A stretch of DNA of 64,000 nt from Dugong dugon (GCA_030035585.1 CM057466.1:114270182-114334181); one strand, 5' to 3'; shown: positions 1 through 11,430, counted from the stretch's first letter. Made by a program: numbers and translations. Notes: generated by a model from the letters alone, not told the origin.

Positions 1-530
1 TAAACCAGACCTCAGCCAGGTGATCCAGGTTAACAACAACAGTCATAAATCCTGTCGACACTTTGTACCCTTGCTATGATGTGATGAGAAGGGAACTTTA
101 CTGCTATGATCTTCCTTCCCCAAACCCATAAGCCCTAATCATGATTAAAAAAAAAAAAAAAAAAATTAGGCAAATTCCTACAAAATACCTGGCCAGGACT
201 CCTCAAAACTGTCAAGGTTATCAGAAACAAGGAAAGTCTGAGAAATTATCACAGCCAAGAGGAGCCTAAGGAGACACAATGACTAAATGCCATGTGGCGC
301 CGTGGATGGGAACCTGGGACAGAAAAAGGACATTAGGTGCAAACTAAGGAAATTGAATAAGGTATGGACTTTAATGATTATCAGTATTGGTTCATTAATT
401 GCAACAAAGTTAACGCCTCACTAAAGTAAGATATTAATAATTAGGAAAACTGGGGTGGGGGGATGGTGTATATGGGAGTCTGTATTTTTCTTTAAATCTA
501 ACTATTCTGAAAAATAATATATTAAAAAAA
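1..530 (+). repeat. L1M-family LINE 3' UTR (old)
   Basis: The text follows the 3' UTR of old mammalian L1M elements: a block with gccaagaggagcctaagga, then cagaaaaaggacattagg, then an AT-rich end near 490-530 with aaaataatatatt. The same order of blocks recurs at 22540-23088, which supports a repeat family. An A tract at 146-165 interrupts it. The element enters from before base 1. The exact L1M subfamily is not assigned. Confidence 0.7.
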
Positions 531-1340
531 CTGACTTCATCTAAAAACCACATCATCGTACAGTTCACATGAGAACCACTGCCATTAGGAGAGGTTGTTG
601 TGTTTATAGGATTAGTTGAGAAAGGTGCCTTGCTAACTTTATCTGCTTGGTAGTTTGAACAATGGCCAAGTAAATTCTCAAATCTGGTTTAAAAACATTG
701 CTCCCTGGTGGACGCCCTCTATACCAGCTGCCATCTGAAAATGAATTTTCACAGCTTAGTTTTAAGCACCTTGAAAATGGGAGTTTATCATGAAAATGCT
801 GACACAACCCGAATGAGAGCAGGGTGAATGCATTGCTGTAATTTATAATGTCAGCCCATATTCCGGCGGCTTCTCCATGCACTACGCTTGGTACAAATAG
901 GAAGGGAAGGTACTGCAGTGAATTATTGTGCAATTAATCATTTCACCATGAGGGATTCATTTACTAATTAAAAACGCAAAAAGAGTAAATTGAAATAACC
1001 AGTGACTACTAAATCACGTCTCCTGAAGCATCAGCTGCATTGTAATAAATCACAGTGCATCAATCAGAGCCATACGTACGTGGACACCTATGTTCAAGAC
1101 TGCCCAAACATCCCTGATGCACTCCAAGATTCTTCTCATAGACACACAGGAAAAAAAAAATACATATACCACTTTGTATTCTAAAAAATAAAAAATAGTC
1201 AAAGTAAAACTCTAAGTAAAAAAATCTTTAGTATGAAATATAGAATAGCTATTATTATGTTTTATATAAGTATGTGAAATCCTCACACTTTATACCTTGT
1301 TACTTATATCATGAGAGTTGACACGTTGATTCTTTTGATA
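531..1340. other. Single-copy AT-rich DNA, nothing recognised
   Basis: No known repeat family, RNA gene or convincing coding frame is visible. Open frames of 60-109 codons here have no recognisable domain and are expected by chance in AT-rich DNA. Confidence 0.5.
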
Positions 1341-1775
1341 CATTGCTGTTTTCAGTTGCCTTCAAGGTGGCTCTGACTCACGGCATTCCGTACAGCATAT
1401 CACTGGTATGCTCGAGCTCATTTTGTGACTAACTTGTCTATGCATCTCATTGAAAGTTTCCCTTGTTTTTGCTGGCGCTCCACTTTAACAAACACCATGT
1501 CCTTCTCTACCTACCCATCCCTGCTGATGATACATCCAAAGTAAGAGAGTTAAAGTCTCAGACAATATTCTGTGATCCTTAGGGTTTTCATTGGCTAATT
1601 ATTAGAAGTAGATTGCCAGCCTTTCTTCCTAGTCTGTCTTAGTCTGCAAGCCCCACTGAAACCTGTCCACTATGGGTGATACTGCTGGAATTTAAAATAC
1701 CAGTGGCATAGCTTCCAGCATCACAGCACTATGCAAGCCACCACAGTACAACACACTCATAGACACATAGTGGTC
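1341..1775 (-). repeat. Internally deleted RTE (BovB-like) LINE
   Basis: On the minus strand the order is RTE 5' end (1561-1775, ending plus-strand in caagccaccacagtac) joined directly to RTE 3' end (1341-1560). The whole EN and RT coding region, about 2.7 kb in the copy at 2864-5990, is missing. It is therefore a short non-autonomous-looking derivative made of the two element ends. It may be a one-off deletion or a mobilised family; one copy cannot tell which. Confidence 0.7.
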
Positions 1776-2545
1776 TTTTGATAAAGGTAAGCATTTGTAG
1801 GCAAGTTCACTAAACCTATTCAACTGGTTTTTCTACTTTCTTATTCCTTTATATTTCTCATTTCTGAATCAGTTACTGGTGAGTATAACAAGATAGAATT
1901 GGAAAGTTCCTCAATTTTCAACATCTTTTTGAAATTTTCTCACGAGGAATTAGTGAAGCTACAAAGACAGTCAACCCAGATAGGACTAATCTTGATGTCA
2001 AACTATTTACAGAATTTGGGTTCTCAGGTTGTTCATTTTCCTCTATATATTACGAATTAGACTTCCCTTTCTGAATTCCTCTCCTCGGTGGGACATGGAC
2101 TTCAATCCAATGGTGTCTAGAAAAGAGGGAAAAAAGGATCATGCAAGTGAAATTGGGAGACCTTCAGAGACATAAGAAGGGTGAAGCAGAAGCTGAGGAA
2201 GAGGGAGTAGGGTGTTGTTATTTAGATATGAAATTTAAAGCATGGAGAGAGAGCATTTGTCAGGACAGAAGGGAAACTGGTATAAGGATGGCACAGGGTG
2301 GGAAGAGGGGGGTGGTCGCGGCATTCTTCAAGAGGCCATGACTGTCTGTTCCTGCACCCCTCCCGGAGTCTGCACTGGCTGTCCTCTCTGAGGTGAAACA
2401 TAGCTACAAGGCCAGAAAAGTCTCTAACTGCCTGTTGCACATGTAACCGAAGAGAGCGTGTGTGGTAAATGAAGGAAACAGGAATGGTGATTCTTTCTCA
2501 CAGTATTGACAAAGAATGTGCTCAACTGAGGAGAGAGGCTACCAA
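1776..2545. other. Single-copy DNA, nothing recognised
   Basis: A purine-rich patch lies at 2125-2320. No repeat or coding signature is recognised. Confidence 0.45.
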
Positions 2546-2685
2546 GCATTCATTCATTCAACAAATGTTCAGTGATCACTGACCATGTGCCACATACTTT
2601 TAGGAGCTAGGAATACAGTGATGCAAGCAGACAAGTCCCCTGCCCTTATAGACCTTATTCCAGAAAGGAGAGAAATAAAATAAAC
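2546..2685 (-). repeat. L2 LINE 3' fragment
   Basis: The plus strand reads cattcattcattcaacaaatg, then a 'catgtgcca' block and a 'cccctgcccttatagacctta' block. This is the reverse complement of the L2 3' end, whose sense strand ends in TGAATGAATG. Confidence 0.65.
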
Positions 2686-2689
2686 CCAA

Positions 2690-2811
2690 TAGATAGGATG
2701 GAAGGATGGGTGGGTGGGTGGCTGGATGGGTGGCTGGATGGATGAATGAATGGATGGATGATAGATATATACAGATATGTGATGAATGATAGATAGATAC
2801 TGATATATAAA
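2690..2811. repeat. Tetranucleotide microsatellite (GGAT/GGGT, then GATA-like)
   Basis: Imperfect runs of ggat, gggt and ggct units pass into gatagata-like units. Open frames rich in H, P and I on the opposite strand are by-products of the repeat. Confidence 0.85.
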
Positions 2812-2857
2812 CCAAAAAACCAAAAACATTGCCATCGAGTCGATTCCGACTCAGACA
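2812..2857 (-). repeat. AfroSINE 3' end fragment
   Basis: Only the SINE tail is present: aaaccaaaaaccaaaa followed by attgccatcgagtcgattcc, the reverse complement of the AfroSINE 3' end. Confidence 0.75.
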
Positions 2858-2908
2858 GATTCATGTTGTTGTTAGGTGCCGTCAAGTCAGTTCCGACTCA
2901 TAGCAGTC

Positions 2909-3262
2909 CTATGTACAACAGAACAAAACACTGCCAGTCCTGCTCATCCTCACAATTGTTGTTATGCTTGAACCCATTTTTGCAGCCACTGTGTCAACCC
3001 ATCTCGTCAAGGGTCTTCCTCTTTTTTGCTGATTCTCTACATTACCAAGCATGATGTCCTTCTCCAGGGACTGGTCCCTCTTAATAACATGTCCAAAATA
3101 CGTGACACGAAGTCTCACCATCCTTGCTTCTAATGAGCATTCTGGCTGTACTTCTTCCAAGACAGATTTGTTCATTCTTCTGGCAGCCCATGGTATATTC
3201 AATATTCTTTGCCAACAGCATAATTTAAAGGCATCAATTCTGCTTCGATCTTCCTTATTCAT
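2909..3262 (-). pseudogene. RTE C-terminal domain fragment
   Basis: The frame starts MNKEDRSRIDAFKLCCWQR and includes RGRPLTRWVDTV near residue 80, the C-terminal signature of BovB/RTE proteins. The paralogous copy at 16003-16245 begins MKKEDRRRLDALELWCWQR, and the match shows both belong to one family. Confidence 0.85.
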
Positions 3263-3280
3263 TGTCCAGCTTTCACATGC

Positions 3281-3875
3281 CTATGAGGTGATAGAAAACA
3301 CCATGACTTGGGTCAGGTGCACCTTAGTCCTTGAAGTGAAATCTTTGCTTTTTAACATTTTAAAGAGGTCTTTTGTAGCAGATTTTCCCAGTGCAATATG
3401 TAGTTTGATCTCTTGACTGCTGCTCCCATGGATGTTGATTGTGAATCTAAGTAAAATGAAATCCTTGACAACTTTAATCTTTTCTCCATTTATCATGATA
3501 TTGCTTATTGGTCCAGTTGTGAAAATTTTTGTTTTCTTTATATTAATCCATATTGAAGGCTGTGGTCTTTGATCTTTTTCAGTAAGTGCTTCAAGTGCTC
3601 TTAATTTCAGCAAGCAGTGTTGTGTCATCTGCATATCACAAGTTGTTAATGAGTGTTCCTCCAATCCTGATGCCACGTACTTCTTCATATAGTCCAGCTT
3701 CTTGGATTATTTGCTCAGCATACAGACTGAATAAATATGGTGAAAGAATACAACCCTGATGTACAACTTTCTTGACTTTAAACCACGTGGTATCTCTTGT
3801 TTTGTTGCCTCTTGGTCTGAGTACATGAGCACAATTAAATGTCCTGGAATTCCCATTCTTCACAATGTTATCCAA
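3281..3875 (-). pseudogene. RTE reverse transcriptase core, frameshifted
   Basis: One frame (3636-3875) carries QGCILSPYLFSLYAE, the RT motif that precedes the catalytic box. The catalytic YADD is intact at nucleotide level at 3624-3635 (minus strand tatgcagatgac), but it is read in another frame from its neighbours, so at least one frameshift separates the motifs. The segment 3281-3620 continues with the thumb-like region (SKDFTSRTKVHLTQVMVF). A functional enzyme cannot be made from this copy. Confidence 0.85.
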
Positions 3876-4525
3876 AATTTGTTATGATCCACATGGCCGA
3901 ATGCCTTTGCATAGTCAATAAAACCCAGATTAACGTCTTTCTGGTATTCTCTACTTTTAGCCATGGGCCATCTGATGTCAGCAATGATATCCCTTGTTAC
4001 ATGTCCTCTTCTGAATCCAACTTGAGTATATCTCATCTGAATTTAAAGTGCTGTAACTACTTTTGAAAGATTTTCAGCAAAATTTTACTTGTGTGTGATA
4101 TTAATGATATTATTCAATAGTATCCTTATTCTGTTAGATCTCCTTTCTTTGAAATGGGTACAAATATGGATCTCTTCCAGTAGATTGGCTAGGTAAGTGT
4201 CTTCCAAATTTATTGGCATAGATGAGTGAACGCATCTAGTATAGCATTTATTTGTTGAAACATCTCAATTGGTATTCTATCAATTCTTGGAGCCTTGTTT
4301 TTCTCCAACGCTTTCAGTGCAGCTTAGACTTTTTCCTTTGGTGCCATTGGTTCTTGATCATATGCTACCTCCTGAAAAATCACTGAACATTAAACAATTT
4401 TTTTTTTGGTACTGTGACTCTCTGTATTCCTTCAATCTTCTTTTAATGCTTGATGCTTCCTGCATCATTTAATATTTTCCCATTAGAATCCTTCAGTCCT
4501 GCAACCCGAGGCTTGAATTTTTTCT

Positions 4526-4837
4526 TCAGCTTGAGAAATGCCAAGAATGTTCTTCCCTATGGTTTTCTATCTCCAAGTCTTTGCATGTTTCATTATAATA
4601 CTTTACTTTGTCTTCTCGAGTTGCCCTTTGAAATCTTCTGTTCAGCTCTTTTACTTCATCATTTCTTCCTTTTGCTTTAGCTGCTCTGTGTTCAAGAGCA
4701 AGTTTCAGAGTCTCTTCTGACATCCATTTTGGTCTTTTCTTTCTTTCCTGTCTTTTTAATGACCTGTTGTTTTCTTCATGTATGATGTCCTTGATGTCAT
4801 TCCACAACTCGTCTGGTCTTCGCTCATTAGTGTTCAA
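4526..4837 (-). pseudogene. RTE linker between endonuclease and RT
   Basis: A charged, probably helical segment (for example RPDELWNDIKDIIHEEN near the start, then WMSEETLKLALEHRAAKAK). The same segment recurs at 41649-41876 in a second RTE copy, with WMSEETLKLALE replaced by MSEETLKLALE, which confirms it is element sequence and not a host gene. Confidence 0.8.
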
Positions 4838-5081
4838 GGCACCAAATTTATTCTTCAGATGGTTTTTAAATTTTATTTGGTTTTTGTGGATTTGTTCTAA
4901 TTTTCTTCAACTTCAACTTGAACTTGCATATGAGCAATTGACGGTCTGTTCCACAGTCGGCCCTGGCCTTATTCTGACTAATGATATTGAGCTTCTTCAT
5001 ACTCTCTTTCCAAAATGTAGTCAATTTGATTCTTGTGTATTCCCTCTGGCGAGGTCAGGTGTATAGTTGCTGTTTGTGTTG

Positions 5082-5606
5082 TTAAAAAAAGGTATTTGCA
5101 ATGAAGAAGTCATTGGTCTTACAAAATTCTATCCTGTGATCTCTGGCATTGTTTCTTTCACCAAGGCCATATTTTCCAAGTGCCAATCCTTCTTTGTTTC
5201 CAACTTTTGCATTCCAATCGCCAATAATTATCAATGCATCTTGACTGCATGTTTGATCAATTTTGGACTGCAGAAGTTGGTAACAATCTTTAATTTCCTT
5301 ATCTTTGGCCTTAGTGGTTGCTGCATAAATTTGAATAACAGTTGTATTAACCGGTCTTCCTTGTATGCATATGGATATTACCCTATCACTGACAGTGTTG
5401 TACTTCAGGATAAATCTTGAAATGTTCTTTTTGACAATAAATGTGAAGCCATTCCTCTTCAATTTGTAATTCTGAGTATAATAGACCTTTTGATTGTCTG
5501 ATTCAAAATGGCCAATACCAGTCCATTTCAGCTCACTAATGCCTAGGATATCTATCTTTATGTGTTCTATTTCATTTTTGATGACTGCCAATTTTTCTAG
5601 ATTCAT
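5082..5606 (-). pseudogene. RTE endonuclease domain fragment (APE-type)
   Basis: A 174-codon open segment holds the N-terminal half of the element's ORF. Residues 23-30 read ISELKWTG, containing the conserved catalytic Glu, and residues 129-136 read GDWNAKVG, containing the conserved Asp and Asn of the exonuclease-endonuclease-phosphatase fold. In RTE elements this domain nicks the target DNA for target-primed reverse transcription. The frame ends at NTFF, next to an A/T run where an indel has broken it; the C-terminal catalytic His region is outside the open segment. Confidence 0.85.
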
Positions 5607-5984
5607 ACTTCATACATTCCAAGTTCTGATTATTTGCAGCTCTTTCTTCTCATTTTGAGTTATGTCACATCAGCAAATGAAGGTCCCAAAAACTTGACTC
5701 CATCCACATCATTAAGTTCAACTCCACTTTGGGAAGGTAGCTCTTCCCTAGTCATATTTTGTCACAGCCTGAGGGGCTCATCTTCTGGCACTATGTCAGA
5801 TAGTGTTCTTCTGCTATTCATAAGGTTTTCAATTTTTGCAGAAGTAGACAGCCCAGCCCTTCTTCTTACCCTATCTTAGTCTGGAAGCTCAACTGAAACC
5901 AGTCCACCAAGGGCGACCTGCTAGTGTTTGAAATACTGATGGCAAAGCTTTCAGTATCACAGCAACACACAAGCCACCACAGTA

Positions 5985-6055
5985 CGACAAATAGATATAT
6001 AGATATGGATAAATGAGACATAGATAGATGATATATACAGATATAAGATACAATC
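5985..6055. repeat. GATA-like microsatellite
   Basis: Imperfect agatat/gata units adjoin the 5' end of the RTE copy. Confidence 0.65.
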
Positions 6056-6227
6056 ATACATAGAAAAGAAAGTTTTAAAATATAGTAATACTATACTTTT
6101 TCCTCAAAAATATTTACTGTATAAACATAATTTTTGGAGTTACCTTAAATATGATATTGATTATGAATTTGTACTTTAGAATTAAACAAACTTGGGTTGT
6201 AAACAAAACTCCACACTTCATAGCTGG

Positions 6228-6714
6228 CTGACTGTCTCAGTCATCTAGTGCTGCTCTAACCGAAATACCACAAGTGGATGGCTTTAGCAAAGAGAAGTTT
6301 ATTCTCTCACAGTCCAGTAGGCTACAAGTTCAAATTCAGGGCTTCAGCTCCAGGGGAACGCTTTCTCCATCGGCTCTGGAGGAAGCTCCGTGTCATCAAT
6401 CTTCCTTCTGTCTGGGAGCTTCTCTGCGCGGGAACCTCAAGTCCAAAGGAAGCGCTCTGCTCCCAGCACTGCTTTCTTGGTGGTATGAGGTTCCCATGTG
6501 TCTCTTCTGCTCACTTCTCTCTTTTATATCTCAAAAGAGGTTGCATTAAGACACTAATCTTGTCAGCCTCACCAGTATAACCTCATCACAGTGACAGAGT
6601 TTACAACACATAAGAAAATCACATCAGATAACACAATCATACAATACTGGGAATCATGACCCAACCAAGCTGACAGATATTTTTGGGGGACACATCTCAA
6701 TCCATGACACTGAC
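6228..6714 (-). mobile_element. Solitary LTR, MaLR/ERVL-like, with 5-bp target duplication
   Basis: The element spans 6233-6709 (477 bp), starts TGTCT and ends GACA on the plus strand, and is flanked by identical ctgac at 6228-6232 and 6710-6714. In minus orientation its end carries gagaataaac (plus 6297-6306), matching the 'GTGAGARAATAAA' block near the 3' end of MaLR (MLT1/MST) LTRs. TG...CA ends plus a 5-bp duplication fit an ERVL/MaLR solo LTR left by recombination between two LTRs. No internal retroviral sequence is present. The subfamily may be afrotherian-specific. Confidence 0.75.
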
Positions 6715-6830
6715 CTTGTGTGTGCCCTGAGTTCTCTGAGCCTCAAGTCTCCTCATCTGCTAAATGGATAATGCAGAAGCACCATCATAGTGGAGTTTTG
6801 TGAAAATAATGAGGTGTCTTCAGTTGAAGA
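6715..6830 (+). repeat. MIR SINE fragment
   Basis: The block ctctgagcctcaagtctcct catctgctaaatgg resembles the MIR core region. It is short and diverged. Confidence 0.55.
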
Positions 6831-7494
6831 GAGGCATTATTGAAACATTTTAATTATTATTGATTGACGGAGGAGATAATCACGGCAATAATCTTGTAGT
6901 GTTTCTACTTATTTTTTGGAAAGAAAATTTTAGCATAAAGACAGGGACTCTAGCCTAAAGAAAGGGTATCTCCTAGCAAGAAACCTGAAGCCCTGTGCTA
7001 GAATGTGTTGAATACTGAACAAACAGGAAGTATGAAAAATAGGGTGGAATTCGGCATACATGACTAATAGTGGCAGTGACACTGATCAAAGGGTATGCTC
7101 ACACAGGTCTTTCTGTGTACATGGTGCTGAATACCAGAGAAGGGTGCACTTCGCACCCAGAAACTACTATAGACTCATGGTATAAAAACATAAGAATATG
7201 CACCATCTTGTATAACTTTGGAATATTCTATGGTGATAAAAAATAAAGCCAAGTGAAAGCATGGAAAGGTTGTTCAGTGTAAATAAATCTGCTTAAAAGT
7301 CATATGCACTTTCAATATAAATTAATCAGTCTGAGCTAAATACTGGCTGTGCCAATGTTTTGTTGTTTTAGTTTCAGAGCTGTTAGAGTAGAAGTTAGTC
7401 GAAAATTAAGTAACTTGGAAATAAACTCTGATACCAATCAAACTAAGAGCGCTTAAAAATAAAGTTGTATTAGAGTCCCTTTCCCTACCTCATG
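6831..7494. other. Single-copy AT-rich DNA, nothing recognised
   Basis: No repeat family or coding signature is seen. Confidence 0.45.
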
Positions 7495-7690
7495 TCTCTC
7501 CACAGTGCTTTTCACCATCTAATTCGTGATATAATTCACTTATTCACATTTTCTGTTCTCTTCTTCCTCCCACTAGAATGTAAGCTCCCTGAGGGCTGGG
7601 GTTTTTGTCTTTGTCTCTTTTTTTCACAGTTGTGTCCCAAGTTTGTAGGGGAAAAAAAAAAAAACAACTTAATAAATGCTTGTAAAAGAG
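7495..7690 (+). repeat. L2 LINE 3' end
   Basis: The block ctagaatgtaagctccctga gggctgggg and the ending aacttaataaatgcttg are characteristic of the L2 3' UTR in sense orientation. An internal A tract lies near 7653-7665. Confidence 0.75.
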
Positions 7691-7771
7691 GTTAAGGTCT
7701 TTTTTTAGTGCCTTCAATAATGTTGCCCATTCACTTCCATTAGAGAGTTTTCGGCTTTTTGTTTTTTTTTT

Positions 7772-7866
7772 AATTTTTGTTTTTTTTTTATTATACTTCA
7801 GGTGAAGGTTTACAGAACAAATAGTTTCTCATGAAACAATAGTACACATATTGTTTTATGACACTG
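7772..7866 (-). repeat. Afrotherian L1 3' end, minus orientation
   Basis: A T-rich tail (the reverse of a poly(A)) is followed by cttcaggtgaaggtttacag, the reverse complement of the L1 3' end seen at 23640-23720. It forms an inverted pair with 8013-8081. Confidence 0.75.
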
Positions 7867-7867
7867 G

Positions 7868-8201
7868 ACAGCCCCATAAAACCAAATGGGACTAATGAGG
7901 CACAGCAGTCCAGGGACAAGGGTTAGAAGGCAGAAGGGGACAGGAAAGCTGGTGATAGGGAACTCAAGGTTGAGTAAGAATAGTGTTGATGTGTTGTGAG
8001 GTTGTTAACCATTGTCATAGGGCAACATGTGTACTAGCTGTTTAATGAGAAACTATTTTGTTCTGTAAGCCTTCATCTAAAGTGAGAATAGCAGCACAAT
8101 TGGAAAAGCGTAGTTGATGTCACTGAACTGTGCATGTAGAAATTTTTGAAATGGTGTGTCTTTGACTATGCACGTTTTCACCAAAAAAAAAAAAAAAAAA
8201 A
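7868..8201 (+). repeat. Afrotherian L1 3' UTR end, plus orientation
   Basis: Begins acagccccataaaaccaaat and runs through the same order of blocks as 23500-23715 (gggacaaggnntagaaggca; aggttgttaaccattgtcat). It continues through a block with gtcactgaactgtgcatgta and ends in an A tract at 8183-8201. Confidence 0.75.
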
Positions 8202-8265
8202 AGGTTGAGAAGGGAGAGGGTTGACATGTCATGGGGTTGTTAACCAATGCCATTAAAGCGTTTTT
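8202..8265 (+). repeat. Small L1 3' UTR fragment
   Basis: The text gttgacatgtcatggggttg matches the L1 3' UTR block near 23610, and follows the A tract of the previous copy. Confidence 0.55.
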
Positions 8266-9771
8266 AATCTAAAGGTAGTATGCTCTGTGGTTGGGTGATA
8301 GGGCATGTTAAAAATAAATGAATTGGCCCAAGTCTCCAGCTTCCTGGAGCTCAGACTGTAGCAGGTGCTGAGGGATCTATGAATAACTCCGCGAGAAGCT
8401 GGTCTGGGAAATGTGGGTGCCAGCTGCTGTTGAGAACTGCCTGTGCTCACAGCCCCCTCTGTGGAGTCAGCCATCGACTGGTCTCCATGAGGGTGATGTG
8501 GTAGTAAATACTCTGAGGCAGAGTGAGGATGAAGCAGGAAGAAGAGAAACCACAGTGAGCCTGTCATAGATCCAGGATACAGCCCAAATTACTCAGGATA
8601 TTTATATGCGACCCCAAACTGATACATTGGTCAGAAAATTGGTTATTGGCCTGGCTATATAGTAGTGCAAAGCAATATTTCTTAGCTGTTATATTCATGC
8701 TTACTTTTTTTCTCCTTATAATATGCAGAAACGTGCAGCTATTCTAAAATTGTGAGTTCAAGGAAGCCTTAAACTACATAACTCAAATAAAAACCTTCGT
8801 TTGAAAATATCTTGGATGATTAACACATCAATGGAATATGAAAAATGAAAAATAACTGTGTTAAAAACAGCAATCATGTAAATAAAAGTATTTACTCTTA
8901 TGTTTAAAATTTAGACTGCACAGATATACAAATATTCTTTAGGAAAAAGAGAAAAAGGTGCTTTCTTGCAGACCTAAGAGCAATAGTTGTTCGCAAGACA
9001 CTGGATTTAACAGAGTCATTGATCACTTTGTGAGATATATTAAAAAAAGTTGGGGACACTAACCTTTTTAATGTCGATAGGAGAAATTTGCCGGAGGATC
9101 TTGAAAGGGTTAATATATCTTTTCAATTCTCCCCACCCCCAAAGAGCAATTTCCTCCTTTCTCTGCAATACCATTAGGCGCACATTTTCCACTTTCATGT
9201 ATTTTCAAATAGTCCCCAAAGGGGTGACTCAATAGATCTAGAAACACTAAAAAGCAAACTTATGAAATGCCTTTTAAGCATAAGCGTACTTCATTCCCGC
9301 TAAAACATTTGCACTTTGCAAGTACACTATATGTTTTTTTCACCATCTAAATGCCCGTGTGCTCATAAGCAATACAAACTGAAAATTTCCAAGATGATGC
9401 TGATATTCTGGACAGAGTGTGGCAGCTGACTTCACTGCACTCATTGCTTTTGAACACTGACATGCTTTTTTCTGATTGTTGAAACTGGCTCCTCCCAATG
9501 GTGATTAGTCCCTTGTGCTACTGTTACTTATCAAATAGAAAGTGATCAAACATGGATTTATGCCCCTTGATGACAAATTGTGACAACCATAACTTGGTCA
9601 TTTACTATAAGTGCTAACTATTCAAAATGCATATTTCAATATTTTTAAAACAGCATCAGCAGCAAAGATGTGTCACTATAACAATATAATTACATTTGCC
9701 TACTCCTGAGGTCAATATTATTTCTAGCACAATATAAAATACAAACTCTTTATCACATTCCATTAGAATCA
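8266..9771. other. Single-copy DNA, part possibly conserved non-coding
   Basis: No repeat is recognised over 1.5 kb. The part at 8930-9720 has even composition and several TAAT/ATTA cores and scattered CpGs, which can mark a regulatory element. Conservation was not tested. Confidence 0.35.
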
Positions 9772-9860
9772 ACTCAATTCAACAAAGATTTATTGAGAAT
9801 CTGCTATGTTTCAAACACTCCGTTAGGCCCTGGATATTGAGTCCCAAGTGCTGTGTGGAC
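9772..9860 (-). repeat. L2 LINE 3' fragment
   Basis: The plus strand reads caattcaacaaagatttatt gag followed by a 'ctgctatgtttcaaacact' block, an inverted and diverged L2 3' end. Confidence 0.6.
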
Positions 9861-10311
9861 ATTTGATTTGGGGACAAAATTAGATCAAAAAGCAGGGTAA
9901 ACAGCCTCTTTTAAATATACAGTGTCAGTATTTTTTTTCCTACTCAATACAATTTAACAAAAAACTCTAATGTATTTTAAAAACCAGAAAGGAGACTTAA
10001 ATTTAAAGTAAATGTATAGAAACAATAAGAAGAAAAATATAGTAATAATAATAGAAAAATATAGGTGCTTGTTGCATTAATTTTAGTCCGAAAGCAGATG
10101 TAATTTTTGTGGCTGCATGATTACTTGTAAAACAAATTGGTAACTTTTTATTATGTGTTTAAAAACTGAAGCATAAAATAACAAAACTATGGTACCCTGA
10201 CAGAAAGCTGGAGGCCTAGGCCCAGGCTATTATTCACTTTGATGATAACTGTGGAAATGCTGTCTACATGGATATATTCCTTAGATCCCTTTTTAGGAAA
10301 AGGGATAGGAA
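9861..10311. other. Single-copy AT-rich DNA, nothing recognised
   Basis: No repeat or coding signature is seen. Confidence 0.45.
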
Positions 10312-10530
10312 TTAGCATTTATTAATCAACATCTATATTCCAGGGACTCTGATAAACAGTTCAGATATATGTTGCGTTAGTTAGCAAGAGCTCTTTTCAC
10401 CAGCCTTGTAACAGGAATAGTATTCACCCTCACTTTTAAAATGAGAAAATTGAGACTCCAAAAGGTTAATAATATGCACCTCCCTTTAGAATGTGTCATA
10501 ACCGGTATTGGAACCCAGATTTTTGCTTTT
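10312..10530 (-). repeat. MIR SINE
   Basis: The plus strand has aaatgagaaaattgagactc, then an aaggttaa block and ggaacccagatttt in the order of an inverted MIR. Confidence 0.6.
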
Positions 10531-11310
10531 AACACGTGAAATAATTTAACTTTTCTCACATCTTTTATATTGGTTAATTTAAAGAGGTGATGTTGGAAGT
10601 GTGTAATCTTCGTACGAAAGGTCTGATATATTTTCCACAGTACCATCTCTTCAATAATATGCTGCATTTATAAAAACCAAAAAGACTTGATTAGATATTG
10701 TCTTCAAAACTTTATTTTTGATGTTCTAGAAATATCAGTTATTAGAGTTGATTTTAGAGCTGTATTTTGAGGACTTACTCTTTGATTTTATATTTATAAA
10801 ATGTGCTATTTCCTCTGTCATTATTGTCCATTACACACTTGTGCATGATTTTTAAAAATTTAGAATATTTGGTAACTTAGAGAATCTGGACTTTCTGGTT
10901 TCACTGTCTCATCCACAGAGGATGCAAAGGAAACAAAACAAAACAAACAAACCCACAGAACAAGACAGTGACAGTTCATTGCTCCTTCCCTGCCTCGGCC
11001 TCTCTACCCACAGGAGATAGCTTGGGGCAGTTATAATCAAGAAGGCAGAAGGATTCTCAGAAATCATAAAGCTTCTGCTTACTTTGTTTCTTGAGTAGAA
11101 GGAAAGAGCTACTTTCTTTCTGCCTTCCTCAATACATTATGACAAGAACAACAAAACCCTCCTTTACCAGGTTGCCACACTCCCTCCCTGTACCATCTCA
11201 CACTGATATATTTGTCAAAAAAGTCATTATTATGCACTGACCATGACTTTTCACCAACTATCTGTGAGTTAAGTGACTTTTCTATGTCACTTAGCCTGTT
11301 GGATTTGGTT
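10531..11310. other. Single-copy DNA, nothing recognised
   Basis: Contains a short aaacaaaac-type simple repeat near 10935. No repeat family or gene is seen. Confidence 0.45.
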
Positions 11311-11430
11311 TACAGGCATTCCCTGGGTTATGAATGAGATCCATTCCTGTTTTTTAAGTCTTTAAGTTAAATTTGTAGGTAGATCAGAATAGGTGCATAA
11401 GGTTCTTATTTAGCCTTACTTTAGTTCAAG

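Larger units (their letters stand above)
2864..5990 (-). mobile_element. Near full-length RTE (BovB-like) non-LTR retrotransposon, inactive
   Basis: About 3.13 kb on the minus strand, close to the roughly 3.2 kb usual for BovB/RTE elements. It runs from the 5' end (near 5990, plus-strand caccacagtacga) through endonuclease, linker, reverse transcriptase and C-terminal segments to the (GTT)n-type 3' end at 2864. RTE elements carry an APE-type endonuclease and an RT in one ORF; here that ORF is split by many frameshifts and stops, so the copy is dead. It abuts a SINE tail on the 3' side and a GATA-like tract on the 5' side. Confidence 0.9.

Noticed and set aside
7772-8201. Twin-priming product of one L1
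   Set aside because: The inverted piece is another 3' end with its own tail, whereas twin priming inverts upstream sequence.
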